Source: an uncultured Duncaniella sp. (GTDB lineage Bacteria > Bacteroidota > Bacteroidia > Bacteroidales > Muribaculaceae). Taken from it: a stretch of DNA of 55,691 nt. The translations under genes were made by a program, and so were the position numbers. Each line of letters opens with the position of its first letter. Position 1 is the first letter of the stretch. The notes under the pieces are model-generated. The model was given only the letters and a program-made list of their open reading frames with translations. It made no database searches and had not been told where the DNA came from. The stretch spans positions 1-55,691 of the forward strand of contig NZ_CAJTQC010000021.1 in the NCBI RefSeq assembly GCF_910578445.1, given 5' to 3'. Shown in pieces: positions 25,081-34,425 of the stretch.

Positions 25081-25787
25081 TTGAATAGGTCGTTGTTGGC
25101 TACGTCATCGCTGTCGTCCACATCGTGGACATATTCGGGGCTGAGGTGGTCGATGTCGAGAAGTCCGTCGGGGAGCTCGACTTCAATCCGCTGGATGACT
25201 TTGGCCTTGTTGCTGTTCTGCTGCGAGGCGAGAGTGCCTGATTTGGCATGGGTGACGAGACCGGAGTAAATCTGGAGTATGTTTTTGCCGTAGCGTGGAT
25301 TCATGGCCCATCGGCCTGCGAGTTTTTCCCATGTCGGGGCGCATCCGCGCTTGACATAGGTGAAACGCGGGTCGATTATGTCTTCGCCGTCAGGCAGACT
25401 GCCTGAACAGGCATAGGCATAGAGATGTTGCATCATGGCTGTGACTCCTTCCTCGATGTCGCGGAACTTGCAGCCCTTGTCGCCACGTTTCTTCACTCCG
25501 AGCCCGCAATAGTTGTGGGCGTTGGGTTTCACGGCAGTCCCGTTGTCAAATCTGAACCAGCCGGTCTCGATTATAGCCTGACAGAGAGCGATATCGCCAC
25601 GGATACCGTAGCGTTCGCCGACGCTGTAGAACGCTTCGGCGACTTCACGCTCGAATTTGGGATTATGGCGGCGCACGTAGTCATACATCAGTTCGACATC
25701 TATCTCTGCTTTCCCGAAAATAGGGGTTTTGGCTGCGGACAGAAGTGGCAGGAGCATGAACAGGAGCGGAAATAAAATACGGTGCAT
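25077..25787 (-). CDS. Glucosaminidase-domain peptidoglycan hydrolase
   Basis: The 236-residue secreted protein has a cleavable signal peptide (MHRILFPLLFMLLPLLSAAK) and a FlgJ/LytD-type glucosaminidase domain: GIRGDIALCQAIIETGWFRF with the catalytic Glu in IIETGW, NYCGLGV and later RWAMNPRYGKNILQIYSGL. It would cut cell-wall glycan in the periplasm. The ATG at 25787 is chosen because it gives a clean signal peptide; the frame is open to 25859. Translation of the helicase gene downstream is coupled by overlap, an odd functional pairing. Confidence 0.85.
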   Translation of the reverse strand: MHRILFPLLFMLLPLLSAAKTPIFGKAEIDVELMYDYVRRHNPKFEREVAEAFYSVGERYGIRGDIALCQAIIETGWFRFDNGTAVKPNAHNYCGLGVKKRGDKGCKFRDIEEGVTAMMQHLYAYACSGSLPDGEDIIDPRFTYVKRGCAPTWEKLAGRWAMNPRYGKNILQIYSGLVTHAKSGTLASQQNSNKAKVIQRIEVELPDGLLDIDHLSPEYVHDVDDSDDVANNDLFK

Positions 25788-25980
25788 AGATGGTCTGGAG
25801 TGGTATAAAAATAATAGTAAACGTGAATTTGACACTATTATTAACGCGCAAGTTAGCAAAAATCCTCCAAACTATGAAATTTTGGGAAAAATTCATTAAA
25901 TTTTACATTCCGCACGGCCATTTTTAGGCATGACGGATTCATTCGGGCTGACATCGGCACGTGGCGGGCACGGGTCAGAT

Positions 25981-26024
25981 AAAAAAGCAGCCGTCCGTTC
26001 CCTGTCGAGGGAGCGGGCGGCTGC
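25981..26024 (-). terminator. Terminator after the PepSY-like gene
   Basis: A GC-rich stem between 25987-26002 and 26009-26024 (GCAGCC/GGCTGC base, TTCCC/GGGA top) followed on the minus strand by a T6 run. Confidence 0.85.
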
Positions 26025-26069
26025 ATAAGTCGCTGTCGCGGGCAGCAAAAAAGGTTTGCAGGCGGTTGC

Positions 26070-26528
26070 TTATTCTTCGCTTTCGGTGATGAAGCCTTTG
26101 AACTGGTAGAGGAGATTGAAACTCATCCCGATGCCGTCGGAGAGTCCGATTTCATAGCCGGAGAGCTTTTTCTTGATGCTGACAATCTTTGCGCCGTTGC
26201 CGTTTTTGCTCACATAGTTGCGTATGGTCTTGGGGACGAGGCCTTCGGGCACTGCGCGCTTCTTGCAGTCGACCGACTGCCATTTGCCTGCATTTGAAAA
26301 CTCGATTCTTGTCCCGTTGAGAAGTGTGACGTCATAGTCGGTCTTTTTGAGCAGGTGGCGGTCAACTTTAATCAGGTTTACGGTCGCTTTCGGGAAATAC
26401 TCGTCGAGCATTTCGCGCGCCGCTTCGGGAAGGTCTTCGCGTTTGAATGTGTACTTGTCGAAAATCGAGGCATGCGCCATGCCTGCTGTCAGTGTGACGA
26501 CGAGCAGCAAGGTCAGAAGTTTCTTCAT
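26070..26528 (-). CDS. Periplasmic PepSY-like (DUF2874) protein
   Basis: The 152-residue protein has a signal peptide ending AHAS and two PepSY-like repeats: one around LPEAAREMLDEYFPKATVNL with YDVTLLNGTRIEFSNAGKWQ, the other around VPKTIRNYVSKNGNGAKIVS with YEIGLSDGIGMSF. Such small proteins are very common in Bacteroidetes envelopes and their role is not known. Single gene with its own terminator. Confidence 0.8.
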   Translation of the reverse strand: MKKLLTLLLVVTLTAGMAHASIFDKYTFKREDLPEAAREMLDEYFPKATVNLIKVDRHLLKKTDYDVTLLNGTRIEFSNAGKWQSVDCKKRAVPEGLVPKTIRNYVSKNGNGAKIVSIKKKLSGYEIGLSDGIGMSFNLLYQFKGFITESEE

Positions 26529-26657
26529 AAGTCTTTTGAAAAATGTGTGTGTTTCTGATAGTTTCTGTATGATACGTCTATATCAACGTCCGGTCAGGGG
26601 GCTTTATTGTGGCCAGACCGGCGATTTTAGAAGTATTAATGTTTGGACCGGGAGGTT

Positions 26658-26687
26658 TTGAAGTGAGGCGTAAATGATTTATCTTTG
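26658..26687 (+). promoter_or_regulatory. Promoter of lpxB
   Basis: TTG at 26658-26660 (within GTTTTG), 19-base spacer and TATCTTTG at 26680-26687; leader of about 90 bases to the ATG. Confidence 0.6.
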
Positions 26688-26781
26688 CATGCTCCTTCAA
26701 TTCAGAGCCATATCCAATTCAAAATCTTCGCTGAGATTTTAACTAATGTTATTTGACATCCTCTAACTGACATTCCAGACT

Positions 26782-27969
26782 ATGAAATATTTCTTCTCGG
26801 CCGGAGAGGCATCCGGCGACCTGCATGCAGCTCAGGTGATAAAGGAGCTTCTGAAGCTCGACCCCGGGGCTGACATCTGTTTTCTCGGCGGCGACCGCAT
26901 GGCGGCCGCTTCGGGGCGCGCTCCTCTCATCCATTTCAGCCGCATGGCTTTCATGGGTTTCATCGACGTGGCAAGACATCTGCCCGAGGTGCTCGGCAAT
27001 CTTTCGACGGCTAAGGAGGCCATACGCGCCCAGCGCCCCGATGCGGTGGTGCTCGTCGACTATCCCGGTTTCAATCTCAAGCTCGCCAAGTATGCCAAGT
27101 CGCTTGGCATAAAGGTCTACTACTACATCGCGCCCAAGCTCTGGGCATGGAAGTCATATCGCATCAAGCAGATCCGACGCTATGTCGACGAGGTGTTCTC
27201 GATTCTTCCATTCGAGCCCGCATGGTTTTCCGAGCGCGGTGTCGGCGTGACCTATGTCGGCAATCCTTCGGTTGAGGAGGTCGAGGAGGCGATCAGGGCA
27301 TTGCCGTCGCGCGATGAATTCTTGGCCGCCCACGGGCTCGACGACCGTCCGCTGCTTGCGCTCGTGCCCGGAAGCAGGGTGGGGGAGATCAAGGCCAATC
27401 TGCCGGTGATGGACGCTGTGGCGCGCCGTCATCCCGGCTTGCAGGCCGTGGTGGCCGGTGCGCCCTCGCTCAGCCGTGAGTTCTATGCGCGGTTCACTGA
27501 TTTCCCGGTGGTCGACGGGGCTACGCTCGGGCTGATGGCCAATTCGCGTGTGGCGATGGTGACTTCGGGCACTGCGGCGCTCGAGTGTGCGCTTGCCGGA
27601 TGTCCGCAGGTGGTCTGCTACAGGGCGGTGGGCTGGAAGTGGGCCCACGACATCTTCCTTCACATTCTTAAAATCCCCTATGCCTCGCTTCCCAATCTCA
27701 TCGGCGGACGGATTGACCGCCGGACGCGCGACGAGGTCAACCGCGAGGCGGTCAGGACAGGCGTGAGGGGATGCGTCGTGCCTGAAATGCTCGTCCACAA
27801 CTGCACTCCCGACATGGTCGACCGTCAGCTCACTCCGCTCGTCGGCGACACTCCCGAACGCCGTGCGCAGCTCGACGGCTATGACCGTGTGCGCGGCATA
27901 CTCCACACCGACAGCTCTGCGGCGGCCAATGTCGCCGAGCGCATCTACCGCTCGCTTGGCGGACGCTGA
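26782..27969 (+). CDS. lpxB: LpxB, lipid-A-disaccharide synthase
   Basis: LpxB joins UDP-2,3-diacylglucosamine and lipid X at the inner membrane to make the lipid A disaccharide. The 395-residue protein opens with YFFSAGEASGDLHAAQVIKE, and contains VVLVDYPGFNLKLAKYAK, YYIAPKLWAWKSYRIKQI, FEPAWFSERGVGVTYVGNPS, ALVPGSRVGEIKANLPVM and TSGTAALECALAGCPQVVCY, all typical of the family (GT19). It is monocistronic here, with its own promoter and a bidirectional terminator. Confidence 0.96.
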   Translation: MKYFFSAGEASGDLHAAQVIKELLKLDPGADICFLGGDRMAAASGRAPLIHFSRMAFMGFIDVARHLPEVLGNLSTAKEAIRAQRPDAVVLVDYPGFNLKLAKYAKSLGIKVYYYIAPKLWAWKSYRIKQIRRYVDEVFSILPFEPAWFSERGVGVTYVGNPSVEEVEEAIRALPSRDEFLAAHGLDDRPLLALVPGSRVGEIKANLPVMDAVARRHPGLQAVVAGAPSLSREFYARFTDFPVVDGATLGLMANSRVAMVTSGTAALECALAGCPQVVCYRAVGWKWAHDIFLHILKIPYASLPNLIGGRIDRRTRDEVNREAVRTGVRGCVVPEMLVHNCTPDMVDRQLTPLVGDTPERRAQLDGYDRVRGILHTDSSAAANVAERIYRSLGGR

Positions 27970-27993
27970 GCCGGGGTGATGTCGGTATAGAAC

Positions 27994-28064
27994 CAAACAA
28001 TCATCCGCCACGGATGCCGGAGGGGAAATGCGTCCCCGCGACATCCGTGGCGGATGATTGTTTG
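27994..28064. terminator. Bidirectional terminator between lpxB and yeiH
   Basis: Arms 27994-28016 and 28042-28064 are perfect 23-base reverse complements, with an inner GGGGA/TCCCC stem. Lies between convergent genes. Confidence 0.85.
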
Positions 28065-28091
28065 TCGATGCCCTTGTTGACGGCCGGATTA

Positions 28092-29129
28092 TCAGAGCCA
28101 GATCGGGGCAACGTATTTTGCAAGGAGATAGCCGCCTCCGATGAGCCAGAGGTCGAGCACGAATGCGAGCACGAACGGCTTTGCGCCTGCCTTCTTGAAC
28201 TTGTCGATGCTGGTCTCAGCGCCGAGTGCGGCCATAGCCATTGTCAGCAGGAAGGTGTCGAAATAGTTGATTGCGTCGACGAGCGCTGCCGGAAGAAGGT
28301 TGAACGAGTTGAAGCCGATGACCACGAGGAAGCCCACTGCAAACCAAGGAATGTTGACCTTGCCCTTTTCGCCTGCCTCGCCTGTCTGAGCGCCACGGCG
28401 CGAAACCCATATGCCGAGCACGATGAGCACCGGGACGAGCAGCATCACGCGGATCATCTTGACGATAATGGCTACGTTTGACACCTCTGTGCCCATAGCG
28501 TTGCCTGCGCCAACAGCGTGGGCCACTTCATGGAGGGTCGAGCCTGAATAGATGCCCATCTCCTGAGGTGTGAGGTCGACCCAGCCCGAACGGTAGGCCA
28601 CGGGATAGAGAAACATCGAGATTGTGCCGAAAATCACAACCGTTGCCACTGCGACAGCGGTCTTGTAGGGCTGTGTGCGGATGGCCGATTCTGCGCCGAG
28701 CACGGCTGCCGCACCGCAGATGCCGCTGCCTATCGAGGTCAGAAGCGCTGTGTCGCGGTCCATTTTGAGCATGCGTCCGATCCAGATACCGCCGAGGATG
28801 GTGGTGACGACGATGATGGCGTCGATGACGATGCCCGACACGCCGACGTTGACAACGTCCTGAAACGTCAGGCGGAAGCCGTAGAGGATGATGCCGAGGC
28901 GCAACACTTTCTTAGAACAGAACTGGATGCCGGGGACCCACGTCTCGGGCAGGTTGTTGCGGAGCGAGTTGGCGTAGAGCATACCGAGGATGATACCGAT
29001 GATCATCGGGCTGAACGACAGCTCTTTGAAAAACTGGGCTTCGCCGATGTAGAAGGCTGCACACGCAAAGAGTGCTATGAGAAGTATGCCATGGATCATG
29101 CTGACACGCTTTTCTGTAAACTTTGGCAT
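28092..29129 (-). CDS. YeiH-family (UPF0324) putative sulfate/anion exporter
   Basis: The 345-residue protein has about ten membrane helices and family blocks GIILGMLYANSL, KVLRLGIILYGFRLTFQDV, SIGSGICGAAAVLGAESAIR, YSGSTLHEVAHAVGAGNAMG and IVKMIRVMLLVPVLIVLG. Members of the PSE/YeiH family are called putative sulfate exporters, although substrates are poorly established. Single gene in the inner membrane; the tRNA-Asp copy 3 cassette lies upstream and the 285-base gap between them shows no other gene. Confidence 0.88.
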   Translation of the reverse strand: MPKFTEKRVSMIHGILLIALFACAAFYIGEAQFFKELSFSPMIIGIILGMLYANSLRNNLPETWVPGIQFCSKKVLRLGIILYGFRLTFQDVVNVGVSGIVIDAIIVVTTILGGIWIGRMLKMDRDTALLTSIGSGICGAAAVLGAESAIRTQPYKTAVAVATVVIFGTISMFLYPVAYRSGWVDLTPQEMGIYSGSTLHEVAHAVGAGNAMGTEVSNVAIIVKMIRVMLLVPVLIVLGIWVSRRGAQTGEAGEKGKVNIPWFAVGFLVVIGFNSFNLLPAALVDAINYFDTFLLTMAMAALGAETSIDKFKKAGAKPFVLAFVLDLWLIGGGYLLAKYVAPIWL

Positions 29130-29354
29130 AGTTAAGAAGAATTGAAAGATTTTTAATTATTGAAAAAGTATAAAAGTTTTCTTGTAGATTGACTGAGTCC
29201 GGCTGTGCAACGCCATACGGACACGATGATTATAAAGGATTATATATTTGCTTGTGTGTCTGACTGACGGCTTATCGGGCAAGCGGTCGCCACATAGTAT
29301 CGATATAATTCTCTAATGTATGTCGGAGAGACGAGAGTCGATGTATATGAAAAA

Positions 29355-29399
29355 GAATGAGTAAAGATAATTTCCGAAGAAATTAATAATTACTCATTC
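29355..29399 (-). terminator. Terminator of tRNA-Asp copy 3
   Basis: GAATGAGTAA at 29355-29364 pairs with TTACTCATTC at 29390-29399; inner stem, CGAA loop and T-run as in copy 2. Confidence 0.85.
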
Positions 29400-29413
29400 T
29401 CCTCTCTCCTCAG

Positions 29414-29487
29414 CGGTATGGACGGGACTCGAACCCGCGACCCCCTGCGTGACAGGCAGGTATTCTAACCAGCTGAACTACCACACC
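29414..29487 (-). tRNA. tRNA-Asp (GTC), copy 3
   Basis: Identical 74-base cloverleaf with GTC anticodon; flanks through the terminator are the same as copy 2, 8.5 kb away. Confidence 0.97.
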
Positions 29488-29569
29488 AAGTTTTACACGT
29501 GAGATATGCTCGACGGCAGCTGCGCTTCTACTCTTATGGGCGATAGTGATTACTGCCGTTTTGCTTGTG

Positions 29570-29600
29570 CAAAGTTAAGTGAGTTTTCTGAAATATCCAA
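29570..29600 (-). promoter_or_regulatory. Promoter of tRNA-Asp copy 3
   Basis: TTG (29598-29600), 20-base spacer and TAACTTTG (29570-29577) on the minus strand, followed by TTTGC-ACAA-GCAAA. Confidence 0.75.
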
Positions 29601-29670
29601 ATTTTTTCAGAGAAATGTTTAAAATCAAAGTTTTTTAGCTGCAAATCCCGGCTATTCTTTGGGAACGCAG

Positions 29671-29705
29671 GATGTATTGAAACTGCTAATCAGTTTCAAT
29701 ACATC
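29671..29705 (-). terminator. 15-bp perfect hairpin across the tip-gene stop codon
   Basis: GATGTATTGAAACTG at 29671-29685 and CAGTTTCAATACATC at 29691-29705 are perfect reverse complements with a 5-base loop that holds the TAG stop (29686-29688). No T-run follows, so it may be an RNA-stabilising end rather than a classical terminator. Confidence 0.5.
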
Positions 29706-32700
29706 TTACAAAGCAGGCGTCTGAAAAATAAGTACTACTCCATACGTTTGAATTATATATGGCTTTGAAATCGAATGTAGAATAATTGATATCCCAACAT
29801 GGTTTATTATATACGGAAGGATTGGTTGTTACATCATCTACTTTACTTTTATTGAACCAATAGATTGCTCCGAAAGAACGGAATACATCTAAAAATAACG
29901 GAGCAGAATAGAGTCCATTTGTATAGTCCGCTGTCTTTGCATCAAAATAACCCCATCTGGCAGATGAGCTATATCTGAGGACTCCGCTATAACCACCTGT
30001 ATAGCTTTTTCTATGTCCATAGCCGGATGAACCAATTGGGAAAAAGAGATTTTTACCGGTACGTATATCATATACAAAACATCCTCTCATTCCATATGCT
30101 TGTTGATCCTTGTTATAAACCTTATATCCATAGGCTTCTTCAATAGTATTTGCAGTTTCTTTTGCCTCGTCGCCATATAAAACACCATATCCGTTTTTTA
30201 TCGGAAATGACTCGATTTTATCCTCATCTTCTGTATTAGGAACTAACTTGATGTAGTCCTCATAGGTTGCAATTCGTAGTTTTTTATTATTTGGTAGTTT
30301 ATTTGTTGGAGGGGTAAATTCCGTGGTATATGGATTATCAGAAGTTAAATCACTCCACTTTATATTATCTTTATTGCCATCGACTGATGTTGTACTCAAA
30401 TTTGTTCCGGCATTACCGATAAAATCATTAGGCGTTATTCTTGTCCAAGGAGACTTGTTGTTTACGTTGCTTTCTGATTTTATACCATTCCAGTTATTGA
30501 ATCTAAATAATGACCCTTCATCAAGAGGATTATCTGCAAGTGTGTTTTGATTCACACAATTTACAGTACACCATTTACGTCCGTCACCAAACGTATCGTC
30601 CGCCTCATATCCCTGACGGACGAAAATAAGGTGATAACAGGAGCAATAATTGTATTCTACTCGTATAATTGCATATCTTGGTTTGCCAGATGTGTTAGGA
30701 CCTGAAAAATTAACCGTGAAATCAATCTCAGACTGGTCAGTACCTTCAATTGATTTACGAGTCATGATTTCTTTATTAAATTCAAATGTTGTTGTTGCGG
30801 TCGTTGTGCCTGCTGCTCCCTTAAGAGAGACAAATCCGCTTTCTCCTGTCGCATTATCCGCTTGTGTATCACGAATTACGTAGGCACGCCAAGCACCGTC
30901 GCTTGTAAGATTTATGAAATTCTCACTATTCTCGCTTTCGAGTACTTTCAATACGACATGAAAAGGTTTTGGATTCGTGTTACTACGCCAAATTCCTTTA
31001 GGATTGATTAGTCGTCTCACTTGCTTTATCAGTACGTCCTTTTTTGACTCGTCGGTAATTTGTCCCATCTCGTCTACGTCGCTTTTGAGGACAGTGCCGT
31101 CATCAAGGGTGACTTCTACATGGACGATTGCATGACGATAGTATGAGTTATAAGGGTTATTACCTGTATAGGCTGTTTCCGCTATAAGCTGGCGAGCTCG
31201 CGTCCAGATAGGTAATTTAACAAAATAGGTACGGTCTACGCGCTCGACAAACAACTTGTTATTTGCCATAGCGTCGTAGAGTGGAATAGTGCTGATTTTA
31301 ACATCGTCTCCTTCGTAAACACGATGGCTGAGGTCTGCTTTCTCGCTTAAGTAATGAGCTTTATTGGATTCAACAGTCCAAGGTGGTGTGCCGGTGAGGG
31401 CAAGGAGATTCTTAGGTTTCGTTAGTGACAAGAAGCCATTCCATGGAAAAGCTTCGGGATTGTTAACATTCGAAGACGATACATAAAAATAATATTCGCC
31501 ATTTGCATTTGGCTGGTCGCTTCCTGAATAACCGATGGTCTCATCTTTTACTTCTGCCGGTCCCCAGCCATTGGATTTTATAGTAGCTTCTACTTTTTTG
31601 ATGGTACGCGCTTCATCGACCTCGAATTCAATAGGTATCATGGTCGTTTGTCCATACAGATATGATATGTAGAAGGGGTGAGGGAAGCGCAATACATTGT
31701 CTGGGCCTTTCCTGTAGTCAATATGCCAGTCTACGTCATTAGCCCAGCCATTGAATTTAAGTGTTAGTTGGTAGTGATGATTGCGTTCTACATTATAATC
31801 AAGATGCGTGTCCATGCCAAGCATGAAACGATAAGTGATTTCGCCTGATTGCTCAACAGGGTCGTTGGAGTCATAATGAGCCTTGACCTCGATGTATGAA
31901 CCATATTTTTTAGCATCTTTCCATGCTATATTGGTCGGGTCTACACCGTCAGGGTATGAAACTATGTGGTCATCCTTGTGTTTTTGGTTGACCTGCTGAT
32001 ATTTGTCGGATGGAGTTCCTTCTACCCCCATGCCTTGTTTGTTCTCAAATAGATAGAATGCGTTGGTGGTTTCCGAATGAAGAGCTTTAAGTTTGGTGTC
32101 GGCATCATCATTGCTGTTCACTATATCCTGATTGTAGCCATTAATTGGATGGTCTTTTGATATGTATCCAATCCAGTCCTCAGTGTAGGAATCTCCACTT
32201 CCATAAATCATAACCTGTCCATTCTTGATAAGTTCTATTTCCTTTTCAGCTTCGGCCGGGCTGTCAGCTCCGAGATAGCAATATTTCGGTATGTCTTTTA
32301 TGGCGACGGATTTGATAAAGATTTTAACTCCTTCCTTCAGGTTTCTGCCGTCGAATGCGACTGTCACTTTCGACGCCGCGCGTTTTATCCATGCGTGGAG
32401 TTTGACGCTTTTCTGATTGATGACTATTTCTGGCGCTTCGAATCCTGTGCTTGCATTATTTGCGGAAAAGTAGCCAAACATCTGATTGTTGGCAGCTACT
32501 TTTTCCTCATTCCATACAAGCTCGAATTTCTTCAGCGTTTCGATATTTTTAACAATCTCGTCGGTCAACAGTCCCTTATCCACATTGGCCACCGCATAGA
32601 CATGATATTTTCCATAGGAAAGCTTAGGGATTTTGACTGTGGCTTTCCTTGTCGTTGTCTCTGCGCGGTTAGTATCATTATAGTCATCAGGCCTCTCTTT

Positions 32701-32988
32701 CGATTCGGTCGTTAGTGGCTCATCATAATAGAAATGATTGACGTATTCATTTTTTTCATTATAGAAAACGATACACAGATTCTCTATTTCCTTTATCGCA
32801 TCGCCGGGTGTTCCGCCGGTGACCGAACGGCTCAAAGATGGGTAGAGCGGAGTGAAAGTCACCTCGGCGGTGACTTCGGCCTCGCCTTCGCCGATATACG
32901 AAGGGTCGTAGAGGGGATCTTCCGCGCAGGCTACGGCTGCGAGGGCAATGACGAGGGTGAGTAATATGTTGTAGATCTTCGATTTCAT
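29686..32988 (-). CDS. DUF4906-type fimbrial tip protein with FISUMP/lectin-like end
   Basis: This 1100-residue lipoprotein (signal ending VACAED, Cys about 21) has an N-terminal fimbrillin-like part (AEVTFTPLYPSLSRSV, IENLCIVFYNEKNEYVNHFY), central beta-rich modules and a C-terminal block of about 290 residues. That block (LRIATYEDYIKLV, AYGMRGCFVYDIRTGKNLFF, YGHR, WSSTY near the end) resembles Fibrobacter-succinogenes-major-paralog (FISUMP) domains, which share features with C-type-lectin-like folds. Large DUF4906 proteins close Mfa-type fimbrial loci and are thought to be tip adhesins. As the last gene of the six-gene operon, it is the best candidate for binding host or bacterial ligands. 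More AT-rich than its neighbours. Role inferred. Confidence 0.75.
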   Translation of the reverse strand: MKSKIYNILLTLVIALAAVACAEDPLYDPSYIGEGEAEVTAEVTFTPLYPSLSRSVTGGTPGDAIKEIENLCIVFYNEKNEYVNHFYYDEPLTTESKERPDDYNDTNRAETTTRKATVKIPKLSYGKYHVYAVANVDKGLLTDEIVKNIETLKKFELVWNEEKVAANNQMFGYFSANNASTGFEAPEIVINQKSVKLHAWIKRAASKVTVAFDGRNLKEGVKIFIKSVAIKDIPKYCYLGADSPAEAEKEIELIKNGQVMIYGSGDSYTEDWIGYISKDHPINGYNQDIVNSNDDADTKLKALHSETTNAFYLFENKQGMGVEGTPSDKYQQVNQKHKDDHIVSYPDGVDPTNIAWKDAKKYGSYIEVKAHYDSNDPVEQSGEITYRFMLGMDTHLDYNVERNHHYQLTLKFNGWANDVDWHIDYRKGPDNVLRFPHPFYISYLYGQTTMIPIEFEVDEARTIKKVEATIKSNGWGPAEVKDETIGYSGSDQPNANGEYYFYVSSSNVNNPEAFPWNGFLSLTKPKNLLALTGTPPWTVESNKAHYLSEKADLSHRVYEGDDVKISTIPLYDAMANNKLFVERVDRTYFVKLPIWTRARQLIAETAYTGNNPYNSYYRHAIVHVEVTLDDGTVLKSDVDEMGQITDESKKDVLIKQVRRLINPKGIWRSNTNPKPFHVVLKVLESENSENFINLTSDGAWRAYVIRDTQADNATGESGFVSLKGAAGTTTATTTFEFNKEIMTRKSIEGTDQSEIDFTVNFSGPNTSGKPRYAIIRVEYNYCSCYHLIFVRQGYEADDTFGDGRKWCTVNCVNQNTLADNPLDEGSLFRFNNWNGIKSESNVNNKSPWTRITPNDFIGNAGTNLSTTSVDGNKDNIKWSDLTSDNPYTTEFTPPTNKLPNNKKLRIATYEDYIKLVPNTEDEDKIESFPIKNGYGVLYGDEAKETANTIEEAYGYKVYNKDQQAYGMRGCFVYDIRTGKNLFFPIGSSGYGHRKSYTGGYSGVLRYSSSARWGYFDAKTADYTNGLYSAPLFLDVFRSFGAIYWFNKSKVDDVTTNPSVYNKPCWDINYSTFDFKAIYNSNVWSSTYFSDACFVRCIETD

Positions 32989-33078
32989 CGTGATAATGGA
33001 TACGTCCTGTTACTATTATATAATATATATAGGTGGTGGATATGTCTGGGGTGGTGGATGTCGTGGAGGCTCGGGGCA

Positions 33079-34425
33079 TCATTCGCGGTCGATGCCGAAA
33101 TCGGGATTGAGCCATACGCCGGTGTAGGGCACAAGCTCGACCGTAGCCTCGTTTTTGATTAAGTTGATATTGATTTTTACGTGCGTGTTTCTCGGAAGAA
33201 TCGGCAGATTGCCGAGCGCAAGTTCCTCGGAAGTCGCAACTACTGTCTGGTCGCCGAACTTCGTATGAAGAACCAGTTCGACGGAGTAGGGCGTGCCGTT
33301 GGCAACGGGCTCTCCATTGAAAGGCAGACCGAACTTGCTTTCACAGAAATATATAACCGGGGCGATTTCTGTTTGCTTTTTTTTCAGTTCAAAGCCGTTT
33401 TCATCCTTGAAGTTGAATGTAAACGGCGAGTGTTTGGCATCTTCGGGAATTTCATATTCGGTAATGAACCGGCCCGAGATGTCAGGGTCAATATCGGAGT
33501 TGCCGGTGTCTGACGGATTTTTGATGCCGTCGGTTTTGCCGGAGTTGTTGCTCTGATGGAATGTTGGTTTCTCCGGTTTGTACTCGGTGTTTCGGGGAAG
33601 CAGATACTCCTTGTCGGCGAGGCTGTTGAAAGTCAGCGATTTGAGGTAGAGACCTTCGTTGTCTTCTGCCGTGATGTTGAAACTGAACTTCACCGCAGCT
33701 CGGGTGATGAAAAACGGGCCGACCTTCTGCTCGCGCAGTTCGGGCGTTTCGGGCATCTCGATGTAGACATCCTCATAGACCTCCGCCATAGGGATATATG
33801 TTTTCGTCGCCGCTTCGGTGCGGTTGTCGTAGAGTATGCCGCCGGCTGCGTGAATCTCGATGTCCTCTATAGTGCCTGCCACATAGGGGTCATCGGGGGT
33901 GAGGTCGCTCAGATTGACCGCTGTCTCCCCCTCGGGACGGTTGGAGTTGATGCCCTCCTCGTTGGCTATTATATATATGGTTTTGTTCTCGCCTCCGTGA
34001 ACCGTGATGTTCATATCGTCGTAGCGGACCACTCCGTTATCGTTGAAGGTAAAGAAGCGGTTGTGCTCGATGATTTTTTTATATGGATTGCCGTCGTTGT
34101 CGAGAATTGGTTTTCCGTCCTTGTCCTTGACGGGATTGCCTTGGAAATCAGTGCCGGGACGGAGGATTATGATGCGGAGAGTGTGGATTTTTTCATATTG
34201 TGAATCTTCCCGTTCAAAGTAATTGTCTTTGTCGGGGTCGATGACGATGGCTCTCGATTCGGACTGGCTGACGGCATCGGGGGCTACTACTGAAAATGCC
34301 AGATTGACCATTTTTTCGGCGGGTATGGGGTCAGGAGTGGCGGCGTTGCGGTCGCCGTCACACGAAATCCCTGCCAGGCCAGCAATGAGGCAAAGGGCTA
34401 TATGTCCAAATCGTTTAAGCGTCAT
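33079..34425 (-). CDS. Fimbrillin-like accessory lipoprotein
   Basis: The 448-residue protein has a lipoprotein signal ending AGISC (Cys about 22) and two fimbrillin-type beta domains; KIHTLRIIILRPG, NKTIYIIANEEG and FFITRAAVKFSFNITAEDNE are the blocks seen in Mfa/FimA accessory subunits. The last strands (PRNTHVKININLIKN, WLNPDFGIDRE) resemble the donor-strand end of fimbrial subunits. The ATG at 34425 overlaps the Mfa2 stop (ATGA), so the longer open frame to 34758 is rejected. Probably a minor subunit between shaft and tip, comparable to Mfa3/Mfa4-type proteins; exact homology not claimed. Confidence 0.75.
   Translation of the reverse strand: MTLKRFGHIALCLIAGLAGISCDGDRNAATPDPIPAEKMVNLAFSVVAPDAVSQSESRAIVIDPDKDNYFEREDSQYEKIHTLRIIILRPGTDFQGNPVKDKDGKPILDNDGNPYKKIIEHNRFFTFNDNGVVRYDDMNITVHGGENKTIYIIANEEGINSNRPEGETAVNLSDLTPDDPYVAGTIEDIEIHAAGGILYDNRTEAATKTYIPMAEVYEDVYIEMPETPELREQKVGPFFITRAAVKFSFNITAEDNEGLYLKSLTFNSLADKEYLLPRNTEYKPEKPTFHQSNNSGKTDGIKNPSDTGNSDIDPDISGRFITEYEIPEDAKHSPFTFNFKDENGFELKKKQTEIAPVIYFCESKFGLPFNGEPVANGTPYSVELVLHTKFGDQTVVATSEELALGNLPILPRNTHVKININLIKNEATVELVPYTGVWLNPDFGIDRE

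Noticed and set aside
27154..28044. Minus-strand frame of 296 codons opposite lpxB
   Set aside because: Antisense shadow in GC-rich DNA that also runs into the bidirectional terminator.
19805..29487. tRNA-Asp genes as attachment sites of an integrated element
   Set aside because: The copies are complete with their own promoters and terminators; no integrase or partial 3' tRNA duplicate lies between them, and the genes between are housekeeping.
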